A stretch of DNA of 64,000 nucleotides, taken from positions 71,372,002 through 71,436,001 of the forward strand of contig OX439039.1 in NCBI GenBank assembly GCA_949317995.1, in the 5' to 3' direction. This DNA comes from Acholoe squamosa (taxonomy: Eukaryota; Annelida; Polychaeta; Phyllodocida; Polynoidae). The notes beneath the pieces were generated by a model. The model did no database searches. It was not told the DNA's origin and saw only the letters and a list, made by a program, of their open reading frames with translations. Position numbers and translations under genes: made by a program. Positions within the stretch are counted from its first letter, which is position 1; the number at the start of each line of letters is the position of its first letter. This document shows positions 25,981-37,889 of the stretch, piece by piece.

Positions 25981-26472
25981 CCCACTGGGCACATCAATGT
26001 TGATTCAACGTTGAAACAACGTTTGCAATGTTTGCATATCAACATTGATTTAGGGTTGAAATAGAGTTGAAATTGAAAGTTGAAACAACATACTCAAAAT
26101 CAACTGTGATTCAACATCTAACCATCAGCGCTGATTCAATGTTTGTGTTTCTATGTTGACTCAACATTGTTTCAACAATGTTGAGTCAACGTTGACAGTT
26201 GTTTTGTTGACATATCAATGTTGAATCAACATTGTATCAACATTGAAATCAATATTGTTGATTCAACATTGACAAATCAATGTTGAATCAACATTGAGTT
26301 GACAACAATATTTCAACATTGATATGTCAACTGTTGACTGGATGTTGAAATGGTGATGGTTGACAACGTTGAAATACAAATATTGAAAAAGTGTTGAAAA
26401 CAGGTTGATCAACACCATCAACATAACATCAACTGGTTGTCAATGTTGATGCAACATTGTGTGCCCACTGGG
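25981..26472. mobile_element. 492 bp foldback element made of CAACATTG/CAATGTTG words
   Basis: It is bounded by cccactgggcac and gtgcccactggg, which are inverses except for one base. The interior is a dense run of tcaacattga, tcaatgttga and caacgttgaa words on both strands, so many alternative hairpins are possible. Elements with CCCAGTGGGCAC ends and ACGTTG-rich bodies are familiar from aquatic invertebrate genomes. Confidence 0.75.
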
Positions 26473-27869
26473 AGGAACTGCTCAAGTAAGAGTTGTAATG
26501 GATGGACTCAAATGCTCCCACCATTTACAAGAAATTTGCCAAAGAAGGGGATCTATGATCCAGATATAATGTCTAACCACCAAATATATGTAACATATAT
26601 GGAACTATGTATGTTTGGTATCATTTCCTGAAAAAAAAATTATTTTTTTGTGTATTTCTGGGGGGTTTCACCTCATTTTGGGTCGAATTTGGCCTATTTT
26701 GAGGTCCTGGAGGCTAAAATATAAATTTCCCGCCCCAAAATCCTATATGTAACATCAAGAACTCATCGAGCCTGATGATATTAGCAAAAAACAAACAAAC
26801 AAGAAAACAATAAAAAATCTAAGTACAGGGGCCGACAGAAATGCCAAAAATAGGATATTCGCTGTTTCTATATATGACTTTCAACCCGACATTGGCCCAA
26901 TGTATCCTTGCTACCTACCACTGTCATGAAATCATCACTAACAGTAGGACTAGGTACATGTATTTTGTAGAGGAGAGAGGGATCTACAAAGGGGATGAGA
27001 CAAAAAAAATTCACCCTCTCTTCAGTGGTAAATCCCACATGTTACTCTATCTTAATACAGTCAAAGGGCAATAGGGGTGTTCTTCCTCCTAATCTGGCTG
27101 TTGCCTTTCTTAACACCCGCATGAAAAGCCACCATGTTGCCCACCACTTCGATTAAATAATGACCACTCCCTAGGAGATCTCCAATGAGCAACGAATGAC
27201 CATTTATAGCTAGAACGGATAAAGTCGTCCCTTTGCACATTGCCCAAATCACCGCATTCAGTCTCCTTGGCCAGGGTCAAGCCAATCCTGAATCAATTTA
27301 GAGCTGACTGAAGAACCAATAGCCTTGGCTCTAGGGCTCATGGAAGGATGTGAGGACATCATGCTGAATTGCACGTACAACGGGGACCAGGCTGATTTTG
27401 GCTTTTTATGCTGCTGATTATGACAAGGTTGAAAAGTGAAAGTGTCCATCGGCCACCTGAGCCGCTGGTCTCACTGACCTTTATTGAAGACTAATAGACA
27501 AACTGGGCAATAATAAAGTTAGGCAAGGCCAGAAATAATGTGTGTGTTTTGGGTATAGTCCTACCTAGGATAGCATTTCAGGGAGATATATGTAAGAATT
27601 CACAAATAGTGACGTATTGAAATACGATCCACTCTTGTATCCCTTTTGTGGCTGAGAGGATTACTGTTGACACCAAACTTTGTTTTCTATCTAGTAAAAA
27701 TTGGATATGGTCCATTCGGGTTATATCCTCACCCTTCCTGCCCACTTTGCCCCTTCACGGTGCACCACCACCTCCAAGCTCCTATCCCCTCTACTACAGT
27801 TTGGAGTGTGCTTACACACGCACGTGGAACCCGGATCCTGTACAGGAAGCATTACACAATATGATTACC

Positions 27870-27975
27870 ACGCCAAGATGGTGCCGCTTCCGGCCAGCAG
27901 CCGGCGCGCTAGTCGCCAACATCCTGTTCCCATCCCCGGCGTCCGCTCTGACCTCGGCCCCGTATGGAACATGAT
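27870..27975 (+). promoter_or_regulatory. CpG-dense patch with YY1- and ETS-like motifs
   Basis: aagatggtgccg (YY1-like, one base from AAGATGGCGGC) at 27875 is followed by cttccgg (ETS-type) at 27887-27893. About a dozen CpGs fall in 105 bp, in an otherwise AT-rich, CpG-poor intron. Such combinations mark CpG-type promoters in animals. It lies 4.9 kb upstream of the S3-S5 exon. No initiator or exon can be shown. Confidence 0.3.
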
Positions 27976-30900
27976 AAGCAGACGGGCAATTACTCCGCCA
28001 TTCAGCCCCAGCTCGAAATCTTAAACCGAGGAATTGACAAGAAAAGACTAATAACAAAAGGACGCTGCTCATGTTCGCGTGCCTTCTTGCCTTTTTTTCC
28101 CCTCCTTTGCGACCTGGGAGGAAAACACTTAGAAAGCATAATTAAACTAATGTTGTGAACATTCCCCTGTGGACGTCTTAATAGAGCACCGACTGCCTAC
28201 GTGCTATATTCACAATGTTCTGGGCTGTAGACTGACGTATTATGTAGACAGGAGATTATTATTCTAGGCAATATATTAAGCATTGATAGGTCGATTTCTA
28301 GGATTCACCAAAACCCGACAGGAATGAACTCTTTGTGCAATTGGCTGTGATGTATTTTAGATGTCATTTCTGGACAGCGTTAGGAATTCAGGGAAGCAGC
28401 GATTATGTATCTGAGTAGTTGCCATTTATCCCCCTGACAATAACTGTGTTGTAGAATGAGCAGCTGATTCACTCACTCCAAGGTTATAAACACGTAAGGT
28501 TCCACCCAATTTTAGACCTGATAATACCTGCAGTAAAGAATTGTTCAGTAAGACTTTGGGAATACTGGAGTAGAAAGCATCTTCAGGATACATGGCCCCA
28601 GCTGTGTAAGCTTGCTGTCTAGTGCTGGGTGTATCCAGCGTGAGGAAGTAATTTGTAAAAATGGCTAATCATGTTTTCACAGGTGCAGTATAATGGTTGC
28701 TCTCACGACAGGTGTATCATAATTACAGTCTACCAAAACTACTCCTTATATTATCGTTAGTTCCGGTTATCCATGGAAAGACGTTCACTGATAGGCAACT
28801 TATCAAGAATTGTACATGTGTAGAATACATTTTTAGGGATACGTTCTGATTTGCAAAAAGTATGTCATTAATTCATTTGTTTGCCGTTATGATACACCAA
28901 AGAGAGACTGGCGAGTAACTCACCGGCCCTTCAGCATTGGGAATTGTGTATTGGCGTTAAGTACTGGGCGGAGTGAAAATGTGTTTCTTTTCATTATAAA
29001 ATGTGATGTGGTGCATGGTTGCAGCACGTACTTGCTCACCTATTGCATGTCTCCAGTTAAAGCGAATAAGATGAGGATTATGGCAATTGCAATGTGCATT
29101 TCAACTTGAAAAGACCCTGGTACCATGAACGTATATCATTTCTAGCTTTTCTTAAACGGGTTGCCCAAGTCTAGCAGTGAGTACGACTTGAGCAAGGTTA
29201 GCACAAGGTCTCTGTTTGTCTATGCCGACTTAGCGGGATTAATTATCAGCCAATGGAATAATCCCAACTATTCAGTGCAGGCCTAGGACTCTAGGAGTCT
29301 AGGCCTGTCTAGGAATGCTTCTAGAATATGCTGTGAACCACCATGTGTGTGTGCCAGGTGGAGCAGAATGCCAAGGTTGGTACAGGGTGGGTAGAGGGGG
29401 TGGGACAGAAGAGCTGCTCACCACAGGCAGGCTGAAGGCTGAAGGCTGGGGATGTACCGGTAGCCACCTGTTGGATGTCATAAAGGTATGCTGGTCAGGT
29501 CTGGAGCTGCTCCTCTCACCAGGTGAATCTGACAGCTGCTCACACTTGCTCGGACCTGCTCCTGGCTAAATAGACCAGCTCGTCTGTAATGTAGTGCAGG
29601 GTAGTGACTCAGGGCTATATAGACAGACCTCTGTTAGGGCTGGGGGTCATGGTATTTATATACCAGTTTGTATGGAAGATAACATAAGGCTGGCCTTATA
29701 ACACAGTATAGCTTGTATTGAAGTAAGGGCTTAAAGGTTATAGTAGCAGCTCACTACTACTTATTTTTGCACTCTCTTGCATTAACCGGCATGATGCACC
29801 AGCAGAGTACCATAGTAGTGGTGCATCCTTGCATTTGGAGGATACATTGAAGTGTCTGTTGGCGACTATTTAGCATATGTCCCCCACCGCCCTAACCTTC
29901 CCCAGTTCCCAAATATCAGATATATCCTTCTTGCTCATAGACCTTTAGTATTTGGGCCTGCTTCGTGTACATAGAACTGCAATGAAAATAAGTACTATGA
30001 CGCCACCCTTGCCAACACCTTTCCCACAGAGAGTTGGAGCAGAATGACTGGAGGTGAGGCATGTGATGGATTCCTTCACTCCTTGCTCTAACTGCAGACT
30101 GACTCCCACAGAGGGTCCTTCTGCTGATTTCCCGGCGGGGTTTGACTGAGGAGAAGCTTGACAGAGAAGTATTGAATTGGTCACTGCTGGGCAATGTGGG
30201 TACAATAGTGTAAGCTATCGGTATCATAAATAGCCATTTTCCGCCTGTATAAACTCTGAGTCTTTGAATAAAATAAAGAAACCTCGGTAATATGTGTTAA
30301 CAATGGTCCTGAAAAGATAATCAGGTTAATATGGTCTTCAACCTTTTAAGGAGCGCTAATAGTTTTAATGCATCATCTCAGTAGTTGCTGTAATGCACCT
30401 TTCCAAAATGTAATGAAGGACAAACACAGTGCACTATAGCCCCGATACTAACCACAACTATTCTAATATACCACCAATAATTATCCATACACCCAATGAC
30501 TTATAGATTCCTAATTTACATGGGGACAAGGCCTATACATAATCATCTCATTAATGTCCACCTGTACTTCTAACTGAAACCGCAGTTATTTGTGTGACAG
30601 GTAAAATAAGGAAACCACAGCCGCAAGTTGCTCTAATTACCAGGACTACAGCTAGATCATACCTAAACCGTTTTTCCTCTACCCCACTGCACAATTCTCA
30701 AGGTGGCTGGGCAGTGTCAGAAGGAGGCTGGGTGGTATCTTAAACTAGAATGTACAGGAAATATTGCCCATAACTGCTGGCAAACTGCCCAATTGGGTGG
30801 CAAAATGGAGCAGTGGAGTTAAGCTACATAACATGGGTAACGCCCAAGACGTCATAGCTTATGGACGATTGGTTACATGCATGGACCCAGGGATGCGAAG

Positions 30901-32840
30901 TAATCAGTGAGTTTTCATTACCCATACCTCGTGCTCTGGAAGATAAGTATTATGTGGAAGCCTCGGTGCATGAGCCCAAATGATGTGCTTCCACTTAACT
31001 GCTTTACATACTTCCATGTTAAGATTGGCACCACTCCTAAATCAAACATAAGCCAGTAAGTACCCCTGTAGTGAAGGGGATTTAATGTCACTTTATATTC
31101 TAATATTCACACTGACTGCTTTGCTCTGCAACAGGAATAAATCTTGGGTGCACCATGCTGGCATATGTTCTAAGGCATGAGTTCGCTACCCCAAAGCCCT
31201 TTTGGAAGTGCCACTGTTTGTGCCAGACATGTTAGAATCTGAAGATGTGATTTCCCTTGTCTGACCTTCACTCCAAAGGATTATGCTATAGAGTTTTCTG
31301 TCTATTACACAATAAGATAAAGCATAAAGCTACTATTCTGCTTCTAATGTCAAACCATTACTGTTGCAACTGTTGCAAATCATTTTAGATACGTGTTTAC
31401 TAGGAAATATCTGCAGTATATTAATTCATAGCTGCCGGTATATTTTTTCCAATGTTCCCAGTTTTTCTTCAGGGATATTTTTTATGCAAGGTTTGTCTAC
31501 ATCAACATTTATATTCTATTCATCTATGTAATAAAACCATTCAGATATACTGATCCAGCTAGAGCTTCATATACCATGAAATTAAATAACCCTGGCTATG
31601 ACATTTATGGTCATCCATTTGACCTAGCAGGTAATCATTTGATTATTTGATAACCCTTCGCCTCTGGCCATTCAAGTAATCTATGGTCTGAGAGTTAACA
31701 GTATGTTGCTCTTGGTAGGAAGATCTAGATACCATACATCCCATAACACCTCTACGTTCAATGTTACCTATAGAATCCAGATAAACAATGGAGGAATCGT
31801 GGTTTAACATTCAGAAGAACTGCGACATCAGTATTCATATGCAACTGGTGTCATATTCCAAGTATTATTTAGTACGTCATCACATGATATTAATTCCTGG
31901 ATTGTTAATTGTAAAATTATTTGGCTAATTAGCTGTGAACATGGGAAAGAGTAGCATATATATACTGACCACTCTATACCTAGAAGGCACACAATGACGT
32001 ATGGCTCTAATAAAGGCATATAACTGTCCTCCATACGTTAGATACAGGGGCTTATTATATTTTATGAGGCGGAGTGGGCACATTTAATTATTTAATATGA
32101 ATATTTAGCAACGCAATACATCTCTGGGTTTAACTATGGATTTCATGGAAATATTTGGAAATGTAAGTGAGGGGACACATGCAATAAACAAAAAGGAGTA
32201 ATACATTGTGAGCACATTAGTAAGTGAGGATGTGGTATCACGTGATGATCCCGTACTGAGCTTGCTCCCGGCTGTTCTTCAGGCAGCCCCTCTCACACAC
32301 GCCAGGGACTAGCGCTACATCCGGGTATCAAATGAGTCAACTCCAATATTGGCTTACATCTGAGTGGAAAATAATGAAACATTTCCTGTCTTTCCTTTAA
32401 TCCACCTCCTTTGGGTGCTGTTTCCTGTCAATGAAACTACTTGTGTTGAGCAGTTATTGGTATCTATACACCCTTAGGTGTTTCTATTGATATAAAGAAG
32501 AGGGAGGGGGGATCAGTGCTTACCATTTTCTGAGTATTCTGTTCGTATTTTGTAAACCTGGGCGTGGCCAAAAAATAAGTTGTGGAAAGGGTTTTGACAT
32601 TTGCCATGTTACGCCACTAGTCAGATGTGCCTCCACACATCATTTCTCAGATGAGAGAGTTTGTGTAAGTGAAGCAAGGGAATTATGTCTTCCTTTTAAA
32701 ATCAAATCACTGCTAATATGGCCTGCGAATTTTGAAGTACATACAGCTCTTTCCCAAAATGAAATAAGTTTTCAATGGCCCAACTCTGACAACTGATATT
32801 TACATATTGTAAGATGCCAAAACCGACCACGTGAACTAAC

Positions 32841-32866
32841 CATCCCTTTGTTTTGTGTCTTTGCAG
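32841..32866 (+). other. 3' splice acceptor of the S3-S5 exon
   Basis: A pyrimidine-rich tract ends in tttgcag immediately before codon CTC (Leu). Translation matches the SK family from the first codon onward and has no family match upstream, so the border is phase 0 at 32866/32867. Confidence 0.9.
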
Positions 32867-33285
32867 CTCTTTGCCATCGACAACTGCGTGGAGGACTGGC
32901 GGATAGCCATGTCAGCACGACGAGTGTCTCAGATCGTGGTGGAGCTGCTGGTGTGTGCCGTGCACCCTATACCAGGCAGCTTCTACTTCACCTGGACCAC
33001 CATCCACTCAGATGGGGAGACAGTTACCTCTAAGCGGGTGCCAGTGGACCTACTACTCTCTCTGCCCATGTTCCTTAGGCTATATCTCATCTGCAGGGTT
33101 ATGTTACTGCACAGCAAGCTGTTCACGGACGCTAGTTCCAGGAGTATTGGCGCCCTGAATAGAATAAACTTCAACACACGTTTTGTGCTTAAGACACTGA
33201 TGACCATCTGTTCAGGCACGGTGTTACTCGTCTTCATGTTGTCCTTATGGATCATGGCCAGTTGGACATTACGCGCCTGTGAAAG
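32867..33285 (+). CDS. KCNN: SK/KCNN channel, internal exon (S2-S3 linker, S3, S4, S5)
   Basis: This 419 bp exon encodes 139 codons plus two bases of the next. SK channels are voltage-independent potassium channels of the plasma membrane; they are tetramers opened by calcium through constitutively bound calmodulin. Approximate residues within the exon: [11 protein letters not shown] at 5-15 (S2-S3 linker), S3 at 19-37 ending in the family signature AVHPIPG, a short S3-S4 loop at 38-58, S4 at 59-83 (PMFLRLYL...RVMLLHSKL), the near-invariant S4-S5 linker [21 protein letters not shown] at 86-106, and S5 at 107-132. The loop and the outer pore are where apamin acts in vertebrate homologues. Two oddities: residue 116 is Ser (TCA, 33212-33214), where the SK homologues I know carry Pro in TICPGTVLL, and the codon split at the 3' border reads Ser instead of Arg. 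The exon is internal, with no start or stop of its own. Confidence 0.96.
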
Positions 33286-33291
33286 GTATAT
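33286..33291 (+). other. 5' splice donor after the S5 exon
   Basis: The sequence reads GAAAG followed by gtatat. Cutting here leaves two bases (AG) of a split codon, which fits the acceptor at 59469 by restoring the reading frame into YHDVKHQN. The intron is therefore phase 2. Confidence 0.88.
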
Positions 33292-33825
33292 ATTCTGTCA
33301 TTGAGTTGTTGGACAATTGGTGGATGGTGACAAAATACTTGATGATGTTATCTATGCACTGAGGTGCTAACCGTGGTGCATTCATTGCCAATTGGGTGTA
33401 TAAAATTTACAGGGGACCTTTGCCTGACATAAAGGCAGTATGTAGGGTATATCTGTCCCTTCCATAAACCCATCAACACATATTAACAGTGAAATTGAAA
33501 AGGCCCTTACTAAAGAATTTCTTATGCATTAAGTCCCTGCCCCAAATCGATATACCCAATATCATAGGATCGACTTGATATGCCCCTTTTCAAAATCCAT
33601 AATCATCGAGCCCAAAATTGTAAATCGAAAAGGGAAATAAGGACTCCTCCTAATACAATATGTATTCCCTCCACACTTCCCTATCCTACCACAGTACAGC
33701 CCCTATCCCACGATGGCGCAGCTTCTTGGATACACATCAGCTTTAGCATCATTTAGCCGCCATTCATGGTAACTACTCCAGTATGGGAGGGGGTGATGCT
33801 ATAGGGCCCTGAAGGGGGTGGGTGG

Positions 33826-34025
33826 GTGATTTAAGCCTTTATGAGCTGCACAATACTCAAAATTCAAGTTCCTTGGTCGTCATGATGCACCATAGCTGTC
33901 CTGGTGAGTGCTACGTTGGTGCATCATGCTGACCCTACGAGAGTGTGTCGACCCCTTGGGGGGGGTCACCATATTGACCAATGAGTTTATCATACTGAGC
34001 ATTATGCGGCCTTTAAAGGGCTGAC
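33826..34025. mobile_element. Foldback-family copy 0.54 kb after the S5 exon
   Basis: The left end ttaagcctttatgagctgca and right end tgcggcctttaaagggctga are inverted. Inside are gtcgtcatgatgcaccatag...cgttggtgcatcatgctgac and the linker ccctacgagagtgtgtcgac. Confidence 0.6.
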
Positions 34026-34194
34026 TGGTGCTGTAGGCCCTTAAGGAGGTGGGTACTCTAACTTACTCTCATCACTACTCTCTTCACGACCTGGAGGACC
34101 CACGCACCAGTCCCTGGAGGTAAGTCACTTATTCCTTCTTTGTATGGCTGATCCCCGGGGGCTCCTGGAGGATCATCATTGGTATGTGTGCTGA

Positions 34195-34350
34195 ACGCCA
34201 CCGTGTATTAGGATCGTGCCTGAACAGGCTTAACTCTATAAGGAGTGTATGATATCTCAGCGTATCATGCACCAATGAAGAGGTGGTGAGTAATTCACTG
34301 GAGCTGCATCGATGCATCATGCCGACCCTTCGGAAGTGTAACCACCCCGT
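34195..34350. repeat. Foldback-family copy
   Basis: catgcaccaatgaagaggtggtgagtaattcact...gctgcatcgatgcatcatgccgac is hairpin A/B, followed by the linker ccttcggaagtgtaaccacc. Confidence 0.5.
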
Positions 34351-34526
34351 AGGTATAGCTCACATAGCCATTATCAGCTGGGGGCCGCCATTAGACCCCG
34401 ACTCCACTATGACTAACACCTTCAGCCCCCGACTCCGCAGTTTATGCCAGGGATGCCTCCCATTGGTCAATAATACAATAGCCATGTGCCGTATAGGCAA
34501 AGTGTAGCACTGGTGCTATCCACCAG

Positions 34527-34881
34527 GAGGGTGTTGCTCCTATAGTAAGAGCTGATTAAAAATGCCCTTGTGTCCAGTCCTTTCTTTTCATGTAGCTATA
34601 ACTTGTCCCTTTTGATGCTCACAAGTGGTCATTCAAGTACAGTGCTAAAAATGAGGGATTTGAGTAGGTACCTAGTTAGGAGAAGTCAGTCAGTATAATA
34701 TACAATAGAGTGTGTGACATGAGTAGGTACGTGAGAGTGCAGCTCTCTCTGTTTTAAACAAGGCAGATGACTTTTCAGACTAATGTGGTGAGTGCAAGTT
34801 GAATGGTGAAGCAGAGCGTGACTTCTTTTGAAAAGAGGGTACCTACTGACAGCTCTTTTTACCATAGGAGCAACATGCTCC
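34527..34881. mobile_element. 0.35 kb element with about 30 bp imperfect TIRs, copy 1
   Basis: It starts gagggtgttgctcctatagt and ends accataggagcaacatgctcc, which are inverses with mismatches. The body is about 90% identical to 36837-37190 (gtagctataacttgtccctt, gtcagtcagtataatatac, ttcttttgaaaagaggg). There is no coding potential. Confidence 0.7.
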
Positions 34882-35151
34882 TGAGCTGCATTAAATCTAC
34901 ATGATAACATGCTCAGTTGCCGGCTGCTTGCCTCCACTAAAACTTATATATGGAAGGCACCACATGCCGTAAAGTGGGGCCAGCTGAGAAGAGGTTCATG
35001 TAGGAACAACATCATGTACTGTCTATTCAAGAAAAGCATATTCAGTAGAGTAAATCGATTGAAAGAAAATAACGATATGACAAGGACATTACCATTATGA
35101 CACCATGCTACCCTGAAACGGTCCTAAGCATTCACGTTAGGACTAAGACTA

Positions 35152-35326
35152 CAGTCAGCCCTTGCTTCCTCAGATATGGGAAATGCAAGGAAAAATGTCT
35201 GATGAAGCAAATTACTGCGGAGTTAAGCCCAAATATAATAGAAAACATAGAGGTAGTTCAAGATTTTCTGTCTGTGGTAATGAGGGATCTGAGGAATCAA
35301 AGGGTCGAGGAACTGAGGGTTGACTG
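35152..35326. mobile_element. Tigger/pogo-like MITE
   Basis: The left end CAGTCAGCCCTTGCTTCCTC and the inverse of the right end CAGTCAACCCTCAGTTCCTC match at 16 of 20 positions. TA lies directly outside both ends. CAGTC-x-x-CCCTC ends with TA duplication are typical of the pogo/Tigger branch of Tc1-mariner. It is 175 bp. The open frame through it is not a transposase. Confidence 0.65.
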
Positions 35327-35734
35327 TATATAAGTACGGCCTGGTCTGATCTCCTGTTTGAATTCCACCACCCTAGGACACCCTTTGAACCCTGGTGAGG
35401 ATGACGTCCTTTCATGCGTCGCCCTTGCCTTGACCTTGCCGATCATCGCCACCCATCTGTACCAGGGGCCGTTTCTATCTAAGACCAGCAGGCTGTTTGT
35501 CTTCCCATTATTAGAGCCTTTGTGTAGACTTGTGGATGGGTCACTTAACTCTCGGGATGGAGCTTTTACCCGCTCTGTTTGTATTTTGGGTACGTTTTCT
35601 ACTAACATTGTCCATGTGAGCAGCTCATCAAGGGTCATTCAGACCTGCTGATGTCCTCTTTCAGATCTAGATTTACCCTTTATGGGAGTATAGCACCCCT
35701 ATTTCTCCTAATGATGCGTTGAGTGGACACTGAA

Positions 35735-35850
35735 AAAGAGCTATATATGATAATGCACTGATGTATCATACGGCCAAGGTTGAAAGTGTATCAACTCCCA
35801 GAGCTGACCTCACGCATCATGGCCACCTAAATGCATGGTGCGTTAAAGCG
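35735..35850. repeat. Foldback-family copy (degraded)
   Basis: gcactgatgtatcatacggcc, gtgtatcaactcccagagct and cgcatcatggccacctaaat carry family motifs in the expected order. Confidence 0.4.
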
Positions 35851-36399
35851 CTGATCCCCCTTCAAGTGCCCGTGTTTTCTTCACATATGTAGCTCAACAT
35901 TGCCTCTGCCGCCAATACATAAGGATGCTTGGAGAATCTGATAACAGTTTTGTACTGCCTATTCTTTACTGACTTCACCAATTACTGCCATGTCCCTCAC
36001 CCCCCCATCTTTCATTTCTGACTATTCCTTTGCATACCTTACTTTACCTTTTTAGGTCAGCTTGAAACTTTATACTCATTTTTCAGTTACAGCTAATTGT
36101 AAAGCGTGATACACCAACCAATATGTAATTCATTCTACTTGGTGAATCATTTGGACACTTCACTAGTGTGCCAACCCCATGCAGATCCTGTATCCATATA
36201 CATGGCAACAAAGGAGTATATATTGCATTAAAACTTAAGCAAATCCTTCAAGGGTTAGATCTTACTAAACTGACTGTAAGGCTTCCCTACGCTGCCTCAT
36301 TGGTGCCCTAAATGGGCTCTTGTGAAGACATCAGCTTCACCAGCCTCCTGAAGGGCCTGCCTTCGGCAATAGCCCTTGACGTGCTGCAAACCACTTTAA

Positions 36400-36560
36400 C
36401 ACACCATCACATTTTGGTTTCATGATACATGCGTGCAATCTTGGTGAGAACTCACCAGTGCTGCATTCCTGTGTCATGCTAGTCCTAGGAAAGTCGATGT
36501 ACCCCAAAGCGTGGGCATGATACAGCAATGCAATATCCCAGAGTGACTCACTAGCCCTGC
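36400..36560. repeat. Foldback-family copy
   Basis: gatacatgcgtgcaatcttg, gtgagaactcacc and gctgcattcctgtgtcatgc form hairpin B at about 36423-36479. gggcatgatacagcaatgca...ctcactagccctgcaatgcc follows. Confidence 0.45.
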
Positions 36561-36618
36561 AATGCCTGGATGTGTCAAGACAACAAAAGTGAATCTTGGA
36601 GATGTAGGATATGCTTTT

Positions 36619-36836
36619 AAAAAAGGGCTAGCCCTACCTAAACACATTATCTATACCTATAGGCCTGGGCTGAAGGCTGGTGCCCTTAAAGGGCTAGCCC
36701 TACCTGAACACATTATCTATACCTATAGGCCTGGGCTGAAGGCTGGTGCCCTTAAAGGGTTAGCCCTACCTGAACACATTATCTATACCTATAGGCCTTG
36801 GCTGAAGGCTGGTGCCCTTAAAGGGTAAGCCCTACC
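36619..36836. repeat. 66 bp tandem array, about 3.3 units
   Basis: Units begin at about 36625, 36691, 36757 and 36823 (gggctagccctacct, then gaacacattatctataccta, then taggcctgggctgaaggctg). They are nearly identical to each other. Because 66 is a multiple of three, the frame stays open, but this is not evidence of a protein. Confidence 0.9.
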
Positions 36837-37190
36837 GGGGGGGTGTTGCTCCTATAGTAAAGGAAGAGCTGGCTAAAAATGCCTGTGTTTCCAGTTCTTT
36901 CTTTTCATGTAGCTATAACTTGTCCCTTTTGTTGCTCACAAGTGGTCATTCAAGTACGGGGCTAAAAAAGGGGGATTTGAGAAGGTAGCTAGTTGGGAGA
37001 AGTCAGTCAGTATAATATACTATAGAGTGTGTGACATGCGTAGGTACCTGATAGTGCAGCTCTCTCTGTTTTAAACAAGGCAGGTGACTTTTCAGACTAA
37101 TGTGGGGAGTGCAAGTTTAATGGTGAAGCAGAGCGTGACTTCTTTTGAAAAGAGGGAACAGCTCTTTTTACCATAGCAGCAACATGCCCC
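36837..37190. mobile_element. 0.35 kb element, copy 2, inserted in a tandem array
   Basis: The left end ggggtgttgctcctatagta and the inverse of the right end ggggcatgttgctgctatgg form the TIRs. It splits a 66 bp tandem array exactly between ccctacc and gaacacatt, which adjoin in the intact units, so the insertion borders can be read directly. No target duplication is obvious. Confidence 0.78.
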
Positions 37191-37239
37191 AGAACACATT
37201 ATCTATACCTATAGGCCTGGGCTGAAGGCTGGTGCCCTG
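37191..37239. repeat. Remainder of the 66 bp tandem array
   Basis: gaacacattatctatacct...ggctgaaggctggtgccc continues the unit that was interrupted by the inserted element at 36837-37190. Confidence 0.85.
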
Positions 37240-37889
37240 GCCTCTTATTGAGTAAAGCTGCTATAGGATACCCGGCATCCAGATGGGAGGGAGAGGGGGA
37301 GGGTCCTTTTTCTGGCTCGCAAATGAGGAGACTGGCAACGCAGCTCAGTCACATACAAGACTTATTTAGAAGCGTGCGGATGGCTCTATTCGTTTGTCGT
37401 CGCTCTCTCCGCACCCCAATCCAAGTCTTCCTGCCTACTTGTTCCCATCGTTTGCGTGTTTATCTTCACTAGGCTAAAGCGCCAGACTATGGCTGGCACG
37501 GCTGGCTGGTTGGGAGGAGGGACAAAGAAAAAGGAAGCCCCCTTTCCTGCCTCCTACACTGGCCTGCCGGGACGTGTGTGTGCATTGAGAGTTAGGTAGT
37601 ATTTTGTAGACGGGCAAATTGAGTTTGAGGAAAGGAGCTGATAGCACAGTTTGGCACAAAGACACTGCAACTCGGCCAGACCCATCAATGTGTGGGAAGG
37701 GGATGGCTGTATGGGATAAAGAGGGTGGGAGGTGGAGGTATATAGGTGTACATGGTCAATTTTAACAACAATGAGGGCAGGGCAAAAATAAATCACTTTT
37801 TTTTCAGTCTAATAGGCTGAGCATTTCATAAAACGCACTTCCACTCCTACCTTCTCCAGACTTGGAGCGAAAGGATTTGCAAATACCCA

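Larger units (their letters stand above)
1..32866 (+). other. Intron of SK channel gene (3' part; 5' end outside window)
   Basis: This is inferred from the phase-0 acceptor at its 3' end. The preceding exon of SK genes normally encodes S1-S2 and ends shortly before the LF-x-x-D-N segment. I looked for coding sequence of that type and did not find it, so this intron is at least 32.8 kb. Stretches where I see no gene and no clear element: 1-1439 (AT-rich), 1708-2980, 4450-5280, 6160-6500, 6900-7740, 10770-12300, 12470-13500, 16310-17750, 17830-19880, 23020-24130, 24520-25470, 25520-25980, 26480-27870 and 28030-32840. They contain no frame with recognisable domains. Repeats inside the intron are listed separately. 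Confidence 0.8.

Noticed and set aside
1-32866. Upstream SK exon with S1-S2
   Set aside because: No segment with the conserved S1-S2 coding sequence ending in a phase-0 donor was seen; it is presumably upstream of the window.
36562-36828. Open frame with three identical 22-residue repeats
   Set aside because: It is an open frame produced by a 66 bp DNA tandem repeat; a period divisible by three keeps it open.
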